Positions 1-13,515 are shown, counted from the stretch's first letter. The stretch: 64,000 bases of DNA from Ustilaginoidea virens (GCF_000687475.1 NC_057320.1:4312501-4376500); one strand, 5' to 3'. Program-made: numbers and translations. Notes: generated by a model not told the origin, from the sequence alone.

Positions 1-2503
1 CTCGTTGACGCACTCGGACCCGGCGACGAACAGCGGCCACAGCAGGAACTTCTCGGCGGCGCTGCCGGCCTCGAGGCTGGTGGCGTAGTACACCACCTGG
101 CTGACCAGGTTCTGCAGGTTGGTGTGGCTCGAGGGTGTGCCGGGGCCCGCGAGCCGCTCGGCGTACAGGAGGCCGGCGTACCGAAACGCCTCCGAGAGGG
201 ACCCGAGATCCCGAACCTGCGAGGCGCTGGGGCACCCCGGCAAGGAGGCCGCCACTGCTGCCGCGTCAAAGTGCCAGTTTTGCAGCGCCAGCCGGGCGTC
301 CTTCCACTCGCGCCAGAAGAGCGATCGCCTGTCGTCGAACGCGGCCGATGTGCACATGGCCGAGGCCAGCATCTCGTCGTCATCCAGCATGGTTCCGAAT
401 CCATTGCCGTCGAACCGATGGGCAGGAGGCATGGCGTACACGTCGCCCAGTTGCGGCCGCTGCGGCTGCTGATGGTGCTGCTCCGAGTGGTGACTGTGCT
501 GCTGCTGCTGCTGCTGCTGTTGCATGTGAATGCCCGCGACGCTGCCGCCCCCCCCCTTGTACGAGTGCCCAAGTGGAGATGATGCTACCATTAGCCGAGG
601 CGAAGGCGTGTTTCCACCAGGTCGAGTCGCAGTCGACGACGACAGCGACGACGACGCCATGTTCTGGACGGGCCGATGCTGCGAAAGAAGGTTCAGTCTG
701 CCCAGCTTGCTGATCGTCTTGAACAGCTCCCGGTCGCAGCCAACCAGGTTTTCCGCGCCAAGCGGCAGCAAGGGTGAGTCGCCATCCGCGCCGGGGGCGA
801 GCTGCGCCTCACGATCGTTGATGCTGGCCGAGATGGCGTCAAAGTACGTAAAGAGGGCTTCCACCCAGGCGGAGTCCCTGGACGGGCCAAACCGCTCCGT
901 TCTCATGGCCAGGATCTTCTTGACGCCAGCGAACTGAGTGTGGAACTTGGCCACGCCCGACTCGACCATCCGGTAGTGGCAGAGGATCAGGATCGTGGCC
1001 AGGACCGAATCATACGTAGACTTGACCGGGTCGTTGAGCTGCTCATTGAGTAGGTTGACGGCCAGGTTTCGGTGTTGGAACTCCTCCGCCAGCGAGGGAT
1101 CGTCCGGCTGGCGATCCCCCAGGTTGTCAATCATGTTCTTCTCGGCCATGAGCTTGTCGAACAGTTCGCGAGTGTCCTGCCCGAGGCTGAGTTTCCTCCT
1201 CATCCTCAGGTTGCAGGCGGACAAGGCGCAGATGGCGTGTTGGAGGCTTTGGCTGTGCGCTGCCAGCTGGAGCATGTGGCCGCGGAACGGGTTGTGCGGC
1301 CCGTCAATGTACACCATGGACGGCGCAATCGTGTTTTCATAGTAGTCCATGAAAAAGGGCATCCTGGCGACGAGGTCTTGGCTTACTCGCGCAGATTCCG
1401 GCTCTCGAAGGCCGCCCGGCCATCTCGTCGACGCGTGCTCGGATCGCGGCGACGGCAGCTCATCTTCGCGCGGGTGAGACGAAGCCCAGCCGTGGTCGGT
1501 GGGGCTGCAGCTTGCTTCGAAGACGTCGACTTGCGGAGGAACACCTGCTGCCTCGTTAGAATGGGAAGGCCGGACAGGGCGCCATGCGATGCTCACTCAG
1601 GCTGTCACACTCGCGCATCAGCTTGTGGCTCAGGTGATGTGTATCGAATGGATCCATGTGGGCGGCAAGACTCGAGCTCTGTTCCGATGTCGCGTACATC
1701 AAGCCGGGACACGACGTCGTCGGTACACGGGCGTGGTCCAGCACGAGTCCGGAGGGAGGGCTCTGCGCGATTGGCGAGGGTTGGCTTCCAGAGTATCCAT
1801 CGTACATGACGCTTGATGCTCTGCCAAAGGACATGTCATCCCGCGAGTACGTCTGGCTGAGGGGCGAAAGATAGTCGACGTCGCTCACGGAGTCGAGCGA
1901 CGACGAGAGGCCGTCGGTGATGAGAGGCAGTGGAAACTTGGAGTATCTGGGGATGGCGTCTGGAGAGTGGACGAAGCCGGACGAGTAATGCATGGCGGCG
2001 CCGCCCCAGCTGTGCTGCTCGGGCTGCGACATGGAGAGATAGCCGTATCCGGGGCCGGGATATGAGCTTGGCGGAGTAGAGATGGGGTGGGATACTGACG
2101 GGATGTCGATGGGGCCTCGATGTCTCTGAAGCTCTTCCTGCTCTACCCAGTGGGCAGCCATGACGGCGGCGGTGGAATTGGCACGGCCTCGGGCGACAAC
2201 GGGGGACTTCTTGGGCTCACGGGATACCGGAGGCGCCTTGGCGATGGGAAGCGAGAGCCCACGAAGCTTCCCTCTGCTGGCAACGCCGACCCCCCAGGTC
2301 AGTTGCGTCTTGTAGCCTGAGCATTCGTTGCCAATCTCAAGACATTGTGAGCAGTAAGGCCGCCGGCGATCACACTTGACATTTCGTTTCGAACAAGTGA
2401 AGCAGTCATCTGCCGCTCCTCCGGCAGGGGTGCGTCTTCTGCGCTTGCGAACTGCGGCCGCATCTTTAACTGAGACGGTCTGCTGCGAGAGGGGAGCCGT
2501 CAT
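1..2503 (-). CDS. Zn(II)2Cys6 transcription factor with fungal TF domain, partial (C-terminus beyond window)
   Basis: Predicted nuclear DNA-binding regulator. Exon 1 runs from the ATG at 2503 down to 1597. It carries a basic stretch followed by a binuclear zinc cluster with cysteines at residues 34, 37, 44, 51, 54 and 61 (CFTCSKRNVKCDRRRPYC, then CLEIGNEC), and then a Ser/Pro-rich linker. A 49-bp intron (1596-1548; donor GTGAGC, branch CTAAC, acceptor GCAG) joins in frame to exon 2, which is open from 1547 to the window edge, giving more than 815 residues. Exon 2 reads as the alpha-helical fungal-specific TF domain (for example YYENTIAPSMVYIDGPHNPF and ATILILCHYRMVESG) interrupted by a poly-Gln/His stretch near 500-530. 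The zinc cluster and following GVGVASRGKLRG resemble the Moc3-like subgroup; that placement is from memory and the target genes are unknown. The gene-free 11 kb upstream could hold an unusually large promoter. Confidence 0.9.
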
Positions 2504-2620
2504 GATGACAAAAGAGATGGGTGGTCGGCCAATATTCCCGCTGCAGACTGAAGATTCCAGCGTCTGATTTCAATGTCTCGTGATGCCGCTGGGTTGCGAG
2601 CGTGTGAATAAGGGCAAATA

Positions 2621-2659
2621 ACACACACGCACACGCACACGCACACACGCACACACACA
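2621..2659. repeat. CA/CACG dinucleotide-type microsatellite
   Basis: About 39 bp of alternating ACACAC and ACACGC units, roughly 120 bp upstream of the start codon of the zinc-cluster regulator and so probably in its 5' leader or proximal promoter. Apparent ORFs across it encode only Val/Cys or Arg/Val runs and are not genes. Confidence 0.9.
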
Positions 2660-3646
2660 AATCTCAGGCCAGATACTTTGCAGAGCAAGCAAAGACAATA
2701 TAGCCCCTAGAATAAGGGTGTTGAGTAGTGGAGGCAATGTGAGATGGACCAGAGAGAAGATGAGCACGACGGCGGAGGCGAAAGAGGTGGTGAAGAAGAG
2801 GAGGAAGGAGGAGGAGGAGGAGAACAAGAAGTAGAAAAGAAAGAGGAAGGCGGGATTTTCAACAAGCTTCTTGGGAGGATAGAGGGTCAGGCGGCCGTGA
2901 TATAGTAGACGGATCGTCTCATACAAAGTGTTGCGTGCGAGAAAAGAACAACGGGAGGCGGCGAGGTTATGTATATGGAGGAGATTCATGTGGTCAAGAC
3001 CCCGGCTGCATGCCAAAAGGCATGTAGCAAATGTCATTGCCCGCGCCACCAGAGGATTGGTGGTAGGGAGGCGCTCGCGCCATGGACGTCGACCGGGGGT
3101 GCATCTAGGCTTCGTCTCCATGTGTTCCTTGCCACGGGCTGCAGAGCGCGGTACTCGGTAGTGTGAAGCTGGCAGGCCTAGCTTGCAGAAACCGATGGTG
3201 TGGTGACTGTGGTGACTGTGGTGACTTTGGACTTTGGCGACTTTGGCGAGAAGCCAAAGTGGTCTGGTGTCTGGTGCGTTTCTTGCTGCCCGCCGTCCCA
3301 CAGCCCACAGGGGTCACAGGCCGACGGAACTGAACTGACGTGGGACGGTGGGGTTATCTAAAGATAAGATACCATGCAGCACGTACCATGCCATGCAATG
3401 TACTGCTGCAGCATGTGGTATGCGTGGGGGGACCTAGCTGAAGGGTGGGGGGGGGTTGGCTGCCTGGGAGGGGTGGCCGACGAGGACTTGACTTGGGTTT
3501 GTGGCCCCGCGCCAGGGCGTCGGCTTAGTGAGCGTGAGGGTAGGTACGAGGCACCCGCGAGGTGGGCTCTGGTGGGGTTCCTTTCGCCTTGGGCCTCGGG
3601 AGCCCTGCCCGTTTGTACAGAGGGCTGTCCAATGGCTGTCCCATGG

Positions 3647-3703
3647 CGCTGTCTATAGCGCTGTCTATAGCGCTGTCTATAGCGCTGTCTATAGCGCTGT
3701 CCA
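3647..3703. repeat. 12-bp tandem repeat, GCGCTGTCTATA x4 plus a partial copy
   Basis: Four head-to-tail copies of GCGCTGTCTATA starting at 3647, followed by a partial GCGCTGTCC. Each junction creates the palindrome TAGCGCTG. The array lies in gene-free DNA. Confidence 0.9.
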
Positions 3704-4289
3704 ATGGGCTGTTGTTGCTGGGTGAGGGCCTGGTTGACAAGCCTGGAGCCTCCATGTCGGTTTCGTTTCTGATGGGACGAGCGGACACTTGAACGTGCTG
3801 GCGTGACTCCATAGAGGATGGTCAAAAGGTCAACTCAGACACCAGCCGTATCCCGTTGTGTTGCACCTGAGGTCACGTTACCGTCTGGTCTGCTCTGCTG
3901 TTTCTCCAATGGGCTTCCGAGGCAGCCAGTGACCCAGCACAAGGCAAGCGGGGAGGAGGCAAGGACAGGAAAAGATATTCCTCTGCTCGGCGGCCCGAGG
4001 GGGTTATCTGGATATCCATTACCGACCTGCTGCCAGAGAATTTTTACTTAGGAGACGTACTCACAGCAGGTCAAAGCGCGAAAAGACGATATGGGACGGA
4101 TGCACATTCCCAGTGTGCTCTCACGCAAGTTGATACAGTATTTTGCATGCCGAGTCCAGGTTGCAGACTGCAGCATCGTAAATTGGGCATCTATACCGAT
4201 ACCCTGTCGTTATCACGCGTGTGATGGCATGCAAGGCTGGGTAAGGTCACCTTGCTGTTCCCCTTGGTAACTTTAAGCATGCTATGTCT

Positions 4290-4373
4290 GACGGTAGACG
4301 GTAGACGGTAGACGGTAGACGGTAGACGGTAGACGGTTGACGGTTGGCGGCTGGCGGCTGGCGGCTGGCGGGT
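4290..4373. repeat. Heptamer array GACGGTA > GACGGTT > GGCGGCT
   Basis: Twelve consecutive 7-bp units: six GACGGTA, two GACGGTT, three GGCGGCT and one GGCGGGT. Variants are ordered along the array, as expected from stepwise mutation and slippage. A related heptamer array occurs at 25334-25410. Confidence 0.9.
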
Positions 4374-6146
4374 TGGCCAAGCTTGGCCGACGGATCTGGA
4401 GAGATTCCCCTATCAGTGCCGTCACGGCTGGTTCAAGCAGGGAAAGCGCGCGCTCCTGTTTTGTTTTGATGCAGCGGAAAGAGCACCCAGCTCATGAGCT
4501 ACGTTAGGTACCTCAGGCACCTCAGGTGCCTCCCTCCTCAGAGGTACGTTGACTTAGGTACCTACCAGGTACCTGACCTAGCACATGGAGTCGCCTTGGA
4601 TTCAAAGGGCCGAAAGATGTGCTCCTCTTCACCATGCATTTCGCCTCAACGCTCGAGGCATAGGGAACTACCGGTTTTGCATCAGTCAATGCATGACTGA
4701 CGAGCAGCAACCACCAAGTCGCCAGCGGCAAGGTCGTTGGCAATGGAGCGGCTCCATCTTGTTGGCCTATTGGAGGGTGCAGGAGGCAGGGGCGTGTAGT
4801 CATCATCATCTGGGGCTCCACAGTGAAAAGGTTGGTTTGATGGGAGGGGGTCTGGTGGGGTCTGGCGGGGTGGGGGCGTGGCGGCGCGGCGGGCGTGGCC
4901 CTGCTGGTCCCACATCTTCGACAGGTCCTTTGTCCTGATTCCTGAATCCTCACCACCGCGAGGGCCAAACTTCAGGCACGCCGAATACCTGCAGGCACCC
5001 CCAGTCTGCTGCCAGTCTGCTGCCAGTCTGCTGCCAGTCCAGTCACGGCAATCTGAGTTGCAGCGAGGCCCCCGCATCCCGCCCCTTCCCTCAACGGACC
5101 AACGGACCAGCAACGGTCGATCCTGGCAGCCAGCATCCATCAATAGCATCCCAAGAATCACGAGGACTAAACCCTGTGAGTAGCCAGGGGTCCAATCTTG
5201 ATCTTTGTCAAGTTCAAAGTGGACCAAGACGGTGGATGACCAAGGTCCAGGCAAGTGGAAAAGGAACCTTCGCGGCGCGCTTCTGCGGAACAATGCAGCC
5301 ATTCGTCGTCAACTGCGGTACGTGCGCATCTTCCTTCATCTTGACCGCCTGGCTGCTGCCTTCTGTCAGCTCCCCAGCTCCAACAATCATCGGACCAGCC
5401 CCCGGAGGCGCATGGTGACAAGCTCGTAAGCACGCGGACTGGCGCGTAGCACTCGTTGCAAAAAAAAAAAAAAAAGATGAAAAGTACTCCGTACTCCGTA
5501 CGAGTTGACGCAATGCTTCTCCGCTCCTGGAACCCAGAAGTAGGTAGTCGCCCAGTAGGTGGGTGCTGTCGCTGCTGTCATGGGGAACCCGAAATGAAGA
5601 GCAAGGCTGCCGGCCATACAGCAAGGATCGGGCGCGATATCAACTTTCGACCCAGCTTCAATATCTGCAACCGCCGCGACGAATAACCAGGAGTCAGGAC
5701 ACCAAGATGGCGTACAAGTCGGGAGACGCTAGACCTGCATCAGCACTTCTGCCAGTTTTCTTTTTAGCGTCCACCGAATCTGCGAAGTGCCGGGTTCTTT
5801 TGCAAAGCCCACTTCGGACACCCACCCAGGGCACCCAGGGCGAGCGCTCCTTGGAGAAGAGGGGGCAACACAAGAAAAAAGGAAGCGGGTTATTCGAGCG
5901 TTCTTCGCAGACGACCGGGGGGACGTTAGGAAGGGGGGCTGGGAAATTTGTCAAGACCTACGATACGCAATAAATGAATAGATATGCCGGCGTAGACCCG
6001 GCCTATAATCGATGAAGGCAGTGATACAGAGATATCATTGGAGTATCACTATGCATTTAGGGGTTGCGGTATTACGGGACAAGCGCCCGAAGCATGTGCA
6101 TGTGCTTGAAGACTGTATTCCAGGGAGCTGCTTTCAACAAAGAGGT

Positions 6147-6551
6147 TCAAGCCCTGGTCCGATTGGGCCATTCACTGCTGTACAGTCCGATGTTGAACGG
6201 CCTGTACGGCGGTGACAGGCTGGTGCAATAGGCGGGAATTTCTCCAAAAGACTTCTCCAAGGGGTATTGGCATCGCTCATGCGTCCCCGACTCTAGAATG
6301 TTGGTAACAAGAACACGACGTGCCTGCTTGTCAGATGTGCCCGTCCATGGTATGGTGAGTTCCAAGAATTGCAAGGGAAATTTCGTAGTTTCTCCATAGA
6401 TTTTCAGGGAACCCCGAGCAGATGCAAAGCCGAGTATTGAGGAGTGTACAGCGTCTTGATCTTTGCTTGCGAACTTCAAGTCTGTTCGGGCCAGGCACGA
6501 GGTCGTGGGCGAAATGTTCACTGACAACCCATCGGGAGGCGTATTTGGCAT
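6147..6551 (-). CDS. Unrecognised ORF, possible decayed or terminal exon
   Basis: An open minus-strand frame of about 135 codons from the first ATG, with a composition closer to real protein than its surroundings (for example KFPLQFLELTIPWTG, RRVLVTNILESGTHERCQYP, FGEIPAYC). The open frame continues upstream to about 6605 without an ATG before meeting a stop. The overlapping frame has an ATG (MLIVLETVLPLGF), so a frameshift or unresolved splice is possible. I do not recognise the family and see no domain, membrane segment or catalytic motif. It could be the last exon of a lineage-specific gene, a pseudogene fragment or chance. Confidence 0.25.
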   Translation of the reverse strand: MPNTPPDGLSVNISPTTSCLARTDLKFASKDQDAVHSSILGFASARGSLKIYGETTKFPLQFLELTIPWTGTSDKQARRVLVTNILESGTHERCQYPLEKSFGEIPAYCTSLSPPYRPFNIGLYSSEWPNRTRA

Positions 6552-6852
6552 TGGGCATTTCTGCGCCTGGAATGAAACCAAGAGGGAGAACAGTCTCCAG
6601 AACAATCAGCATCCATCTTGGAGCCTCGGGAGGCTTTCAAGGCAAATGATGCTCACCCGGGGGGAAGAGTCTGGTCCGAAGGCGCAGGGCAGGGGTGATT
6701 GGGATTTCATGTTCCCTGGATGCAACTGCCAGGTGAAGGCTGCGTGCGGATCGTGGCGTCGGTCGGTTGGGTCTTGGCAAACGCGGCTTGGCGTGCACAA
6801 GCAACCATCGACGAAGGAAAGAACGGATGCTGGGCAGGAGCGAGCCAGCAAC

Positions 6853-6854
6853 CA

Positions 6855-6887
<33 letters not shown>

Positions 6888-6893
6888 AGGCCA
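6853..6893. repeat. GAGCCC hexamer microsatellite
   Basis: Several copies of (GAGCCC), giving Ser-Pro, Glu-Pro or Ala-Arg runs depending on frame. These explain the spurious ORFs across this site. Confidence 0.85.
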
Positions 6894-8260
6894 TGAGAAA
6901 CCGCAAGCAGAAAGGAACGGGCTTCCACGGGCTGTTCCACTCAACGCATGGAAGGAAAACTCTGGAGGCCCATCCCATCGTAAAGGACGGACGGCTTGAC
7001 CTTTTCTCGACGTGTGGCTGAAATGTTTCATGCCTGTGAGTCTGGGACTGTGTGACTGTGTGACTGTGTGACTGTGCCCAGCTGGCACGATTAGGTTCGG
7101 CAGGCACCTCCTAGTACTCCGTACCCTGGCTTCGTCTTGTCTTGTCTCGCAAAACCCATCCCAGGCTGCGGCTTTTAGCAGCTGCTAACATGCATGGGGT
7201 TACTTTGGCAAGTTCTCAAGCCAGCCACGAGCTCCGAAATAAGCAATAAGAGCAGACAAGGCAGGCAGCCTGCTAGTGGAAGTGGAATGGCTGGGGCTGC
7301 CGCTGGACAGAGGCCACAATTTTGCGCCGAAGCCGTCAGCAGAGAACATGCTATCAACAAACAATTCCACCACGGAGTAGGTGGGCCTGCTTTGCAGCAG
7401 TAAGGAATCGAACGGTCTACAACATGTTCTTAGCCGACAGCCGGGTATGTAGCCCGGCATATACCTTGGCCAGAGAACATGGATCCTCTGAACGATTCAG
7501 ACCTGATGGAAGGGGCAGTCTTCTCTACACCATACACCATATTGATGGGAACAGAACCCAGAACCATGAACCAAATATCCTGCCTCGGCAAGAGCCTGGT
7601 AGCTCGAGGTGCATGTGAAAATAGTCGAGTGGATCTGGCAAGCCATGGTCAGCCTCCTGAACTTCTAGAAGCTCAAAGGACACATGCATGCATGGGTACT
7701 ACGGAGCAGTAAGAAAGCAACAATGTTTGAGGCTCTAGCCCCACAATGCTGGCCGCTGTTTTTCGGACTTTTGCCGAAACGAGTCTTGATATTGTCGTCG
7801 ATAAACTAAACGGTAATTGGTCCTGGAAAGGGTTCTAGTGAATCGATGGGCCCCGTAGTTACTGAGCTCGGCCAAGATGCACATTGAGACAATTTCCCCA
7901 GCATCAAGGGGGAAAAAGCAAGACGACGCCCAAGATTTGGACTTGGACGGCGAGCCTTTCAGGTCAGAAATCGAGACGTTTGTGCGTTTCATATCAACAC
8001 AACCAAGGGTAGGCTGTTGAGTTCGATTCGAGATGTGGTCGGTTGACTGGGTTCGGCGGGCTTGAAGAGACTCGCGCCTTTGCAGACAGGGGGCCATCGA
8101 CTTTCTTCCCCGGAGGCTAACACGTTTGAGTATGCATTGTCCAAGTTTAGACGAGAATCTTCAATGGATTCGTCTTGATTGGTTGGAAGGAAAGCTTGCC
8201 AGGAATCGCTTTGAACTTGACGGGCTGCTACGACAACCCAGCCCCTGGTTACGCCGGGTC

Positions 8261-8285
8261 TACTCCGTACTCCGTACTCCGTACT
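8261..8285. repeat. TACTCCG tandem copies (dispersed intergenic motif)
   Basis: Three overlapping copies of the 7-mer TACTCCG. The same core (TACTCCGTA or its complement TACGGAGTA) recurs at 5484, 7114, 8542, 17029, 19676, 29839, 44019, 48503 and 48722, always outside the coding exons I annotated. Confidence 0.85.
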
Positions 8286-11200
8286 CAGAACCCAGATGCT
8301 GCCAACACCACCTCAGCACTAAACAGGCTGGCTACTGCCACTTTACCGTTCCTATGTAGTACCTACCAGGGTAGCACCAGCCAGTCTCAGTCTCGATCGT
8401 GGCAGTGGCAGTGGCAGGCTTGATGCCGTAGAACGCACCAGACGGTTCAAACAAATTGACGCCTTTTGAAGAAGCAAACCAGGGGCGTGTGTTTGGAGTC
8501 TTGGGACTAACTGAGCCGCTTCGAGTACAAAAAGCCCCCTAGTACGGAGTACCTTAGGTTAGGAGGTAGGTATGTACATACCTCGTAGATGGTCTAGCTT
8601 AGTAAGAGCTGCACCCGGCGTACTAGTGGCCAATCAGCCTCCACGCTTTTCTCCGTCCTCTGCTCAAGTTCTGGGCCATCAGCCTGTCGGTGAAGCTGCA
8701 ACTCATTCCTCTGACCAACTCTTGCTGCTGCTACTCCGTACACGTCGGCTTAACCCCCCCAAACAGAGTTAGCATCTGCCGAATCGACGACAATCAGCGG
8801 GCGCCATTGCCCTTACGACGTGGCTGGGCAAAGGTTCTTGCCACGAGACCTGGCAAAACAAGCCAGGCACCAGCTCTGGTGCCGACGCCTCGAGGCTCGA
8901 GCAGAGCAGCCCGTGACAGTCGAGAAATTGGGCCCTTTGCCGCTGCCTCTCCTGCAGAACTGACTCGACCATGTATCTTTGCGAGCAAATCCGTTGAAAC
9001 AAATGGCCAAAGACCTTTGCCCTTTCTTTCTTTTCTTTTTTTTTTATTTTAATTTTTTTATAAATTTTTTCCTGGGAGAGGGGATGGGGGGGGGAGGGGG
9101 AGGGGTTTGCGGAGTACCGCGCAGGGGCGGCTGCTTCTTGTCAAACACAACAGATCTGGTCCTGCACTCTCATCGAACGCATGACACACACGCACGACTA
9201 TGTGCGTCAGATTTAACTACCTCTCGATGGACTCTTGGCGCTGCACCCCAATTTCTCTCGGGCCCGGTATCCTTCGCCTTGCGCCGGCAATGTCTGGCGA
9301 CATGCGATTTTCCCACACCATCGGATTTCACCATGCTCAAGGCGGACTTGACCCGGCCGGGCGGGTTCGAGATGCCTCTGCCGCCTGGTACTTAGTTGAT
9401 GGCTATTATGCGTCAAACCAAAGGACGACTGTTTACCTTGGCGGCTGCATGGACGCCAACACGTCAAGTTTCCTCAGCTTTCGCCTAATCTCTGCTTCAT
9501 CCCCCCCCCCCCCCCCCCGGTCGTTTCCGCAAGGCTGCACTTGCCCTGCTTGTAAACGGTGGCCTTCAGCTCGATTGACGCCCGCACCGGTGGCTGGGCG
9601 GTCGCGTTGGACGCGAGTATCATGGCACTTTTGAAGCCTTGTGCAAGGAGGACTTGGTGAGCCACCGGTAAGGAATCGCGATCCACTCATCGCAGTTGGC
9701 GGTGTACGACTGGTTACCAATTTTCGGACATGGCGTTCAACCCAAGCTTGGTTTGGTTCGGCACGCCCCTTTACACCTTTGCCGCCATCTGAAGAGTTTC
9801 CTGGCACATGTCTTGTCTGCTGACAGCTCCGTTTCCCCGCAAAGACGGGGTTCTCGGAAGGGCTGGCGCCATCGGCGGGTCCCCTGGCGCCAAACTTGGG
9901 CCGCGACGACTCAAAATAAGCCCCAGAGTTTGGCGGGGGAAGTCTTGGATAAACGTGCTTTGAGCTAATGCTGCAACGGAGATGGGTTTTCATGCCCAAC
10001 ATTGAGCACTAGCAAATGCTCCAGCCAAAAAAAAAAAAAAAACCTCTTCAGGGGGCAAATGGCCTGCCTTCTGATCTTGACTTTGTTAGGTCGCGACGTG
10101 ACGGACCGGGGGCGAGAGGAGGGGTCACCATCAGCCAAGATCACGACCGCTTCATGCTCGATCGAATAGACTGGACTTTCGCTGGACTCGACAAAGATTG
10201 CGTGGCTCGCCTACAAGGAGGGGGGAACAGGACCGATTCTGACCAAAAAATAAAAAAAAAACCACACGCGTGTGCGCACAACGATACGCGACTCAAGGCC
10301 CTGCCTTGTCCTCATCTGCAACCGTTCGATAGAGTAAACTTGGACCATGCAGTGCTGTACTGGAGCATCTGCTGGCTTGGGTCCTCGCTGGCACCGCCCA
10401 TGGCAGTCGAAGTCATTTCATCCTGTGGGGTTGCACTGGCAGTGCCGCATTATCCTGTCCATGCCCTGTCTGGGTTTGTTTGGGTACTGTAACTATCAGC
10501 TCGGACGTGTCAGCGGCCTGTGAACTTGACCACACGTGGGCCGCCCCAGCATGCCCATGGGGTCATGAGCCTCATGACGCCATACGTACATGCATAACCC
10601 GATTCTCCAGGTTCTACAGACGCACGGGGCGCCAATGAGGATGACTTTGATTTCCGGAGGTTCCCGGCACGCCAAAGGCGATAGTCCTCGAGGGAGCCGA
10701 GCAAAGCAAGGGATGCAGAAGAGCAGCGCAGAACAGCGCAAGCTGTGGGCGTCAGTCGCAGAGATGAGTTCACGCACTCGACATGGCATGTCAGCGGTGG
10801 CGCGGCGTGGACAGGGAACGGCTCCTTGCACCGTCCTTGGCGGCGTGCGCAAACCCCCGCCCTGCAGCCGCAAAAGTTCCTGGATGCCGGACTAAGTCGG
10901 AGCAATCACCATGACTTGGACACAAGCAGATGCGACACATGTCGCAGCGAGCTGCGGCCCTTGACATGGCACTACGGTGTGCAAGGTCACAAGAAAAAAA
11001 AAAACAAAGGAAGAAAAGAAGCCCTAGGGCCACTTGTCGCAGCCAGCCGTCGTCTCAGAATCCGTGGTTCATGGTTCGTGGGTCGTGGATCGTGGGTCGA
11101 GAAGATGCGTATGTACTGACCACGCGATGCCGGCCAATATGCCATGCCACGTACGTACGATGCCAGGAAAGCAGACAAAGACGCTATTGCTACATCGCGT

Positions 11201-13437
11201 ATATCGGAAGGCAGGCGCTCTGCAGGCTGCAAAAGTAGCTGCGCGAGCTCCGAGTGCTAGCTGGAAATGTGCCTCCGCAAGGTTTGCATGTGGCCATGCA
11301 CCCCAGGTTCAGTGCCGCGCTTGACTCGACATGCTGCGGAATTCTCACAGACGCTCTCAATCGTCCCGAAAGGCAACCCAAGACAAGTCAGCCGTCAAAA
11401 GCCAACCCCAGCCTCGGCTGCGGCATACGTCTGTGATCCAACCACGCCCGCGTTCGTTCTGCACGCGCCTGCCACGGCCAGCTTGGGAGCCATGGGGAAT
11501 TCCTCGTCTCCGCCAACGCCGACGATTCCCATAAAGAGGAACCCGGATTCATGGGCGCTTTCGTGCTGAATACGCATGTCGCCAAACCCTATTCCCCCTG
11601 CGACTCTAACCTTTTGCTCCCCTTTCCCAGCCAACGGGAAATGGCCGTTCATTGCTGCGTGACCCCCGATATGCAAACCCGTTCCTCTACAGCATGCGGG
11701 ATGCCAGCATGATGGGGAGACCTGGGGTTTCCTCTCCCGCTGGTGATGACCGCCTCGAAAGGGCAGTTGCACGCCCTTGGTTTCATCTTGTGCCCCCCTC
11801 GAGAATTCCGAGCATCGCTATCCAGACAGCGTTGTGCGATGGGCATCAAACAGAGACGCAGCTGACAGATATGGGCGCTCCTACATATGTGATGTGATGA
11901 GGGCCTGCCGCCTGCCATCCCGAACAAAAAGTGGTATTCGCCGCGTGCATAGTTTGTCCGTCTCCTTTTCGGCACGGAGATGTGTCAGGCATGGCATGGC
12001 GGTGTAGCCATTCACACCATGTCCAACTAGCAGGTCATCTCGTTACTCTGGAGCATCCGGGCTTCATGTCCGGCAACGGTGATTCGCCATTTGCCCAAGG
12101 TCGCGATATCTGCCTCGCAAGACAAGAGTCATGGATGCCACCGCAACCATCCGAAACCAGCTGGTCAAAGCGAACCCGAGCCTTTGCGGCAAGCAAAAGA
12201 GCCCCAGAAGAACACACACACCCCCCAGACAAGCAAGCCCATGTAGAGTGACGTGGTAAGTCCTCGCCAGGCTGAACTCGTTCCGTTGCCCCGACGGCAC
12301 CACCAACCCCCCCGACCAGAGCAGCATTCGGATGAACTCTTTGTTCCCTCTCCTCCTGTTCCCTGGCCCTTGATCACACACGTTTTGGCAGCGCCAGCAC
12401 CCCCCTCCCCCCCCCCCCTTGCAAAATCTCCCCAAGCACCGCGCACCATCCTCACATCATTTTCCTGCATTGTCCTCCTGGCAGGTGGCGCTGCAGCCTC
12501 GAGAGCCCCTAGCGGAAGGTCGACGCCCTCGTTGTTTTGTTTCTTTTTTCTCCTTCCCAGCCATGCGGGTTTCTGCTTCCCCCAACCGGGGGGGGGGGGG
12601 GGTGTCCGTTCCCATAAGGCGTGTTGCGCCCTTGGGGACCACCGGCGCAGTGGGAGCTGAGGACCCCGTGACGCCGTGCCGTACAAGAGAAGAGCCTGGA
12701 TTCCCGTCAAAGCGGACTAGCCTCAGACCTTTTGAAGACCAGCTTCACTGCTTGCTGCCAAGCACCGCCGCATGTCAAGCACGCCCCCAGCGTTACCCTT
12801 GGCCCTGATACACCGCGCGCCCGATGTGCTTGCCACCTCGGCTGCTTTCCTGCGCGCGCCTGGCCCGCTGCCACGCGCTGCATCTTTTCTTTCCATCTGC
12901 CTTTGCGCTGCGCCATCCCTGCTGGGCGGCGCCTCTCCAGAGTGGCCGGGGAACCCCCCAACGCCGGTCAGTGCCAGACAGACATCACGGCCCGGCCGAC
13001 ACCCAGACACCCGGGGTGCTTTGCTCTGCTCTGCGCAGCTTCTCGACCGCGTAAAGCACCGTGGCAGCGCGTGTGCTCCCGCATCACGAGATTCTCGCGC
13101 CGAGGGGGGAACCGCAGAAAATCTTTTCGCTCGGAAGTGTGGTGCGCCAGAGCGTGTTCTCTGGCAGCATGCGTAACGTGCGTATCGTAACGTGACAGTC
13201 GATGTTTTGCATGTCGTCGAAGAAAAACGGGGGGGGGGATAGTGGGCTGGCTGACGGCCGGCGTTTCGTAGGTAGCGGGAAACATGGGCACGGGCTGCTG
13301 CGAGCGGACTGGACTGGTGGGACGAGGCGGATGGTATCGAGGTTGGGCATGATGGGGGGAAACTTGCGTGGTTGGCTCGAGAGTGCGCGCTTGGGTCTAC
13401 GGACTTGATGGTGAGGCGAGCAAGAGACAAGGGCAAG

Positions 13438-13515
13438 GAACAGGGCAAGAAACACGGCAAGAAACACGGCAAGAAACAGGGCACCAAACAGGGAGAAACA
13501 GGGAGAAACAGGGCA
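13438..13515. repeat. Imperfect 12-bp repeat around GGCAAGAAACAC
   Basis: Tandem imperfect copies of a 12-bp unit (GGCAAGAAACAC and GGCAAGAAACAG), degenerating into GGGAGAAACA copies. The repeat lies about 300 bp past the stop codon of the aspartic protease, possibly in or beyond its 3' untranslated region. Confidence 0.8.

Noticed and set aside
7390..7480. Possible minus-strand tRNA around a GTTCGATTCC word
   Set aside because: No acceptor-stem pairing and no properly spaced A box or anticodon arm could be built.
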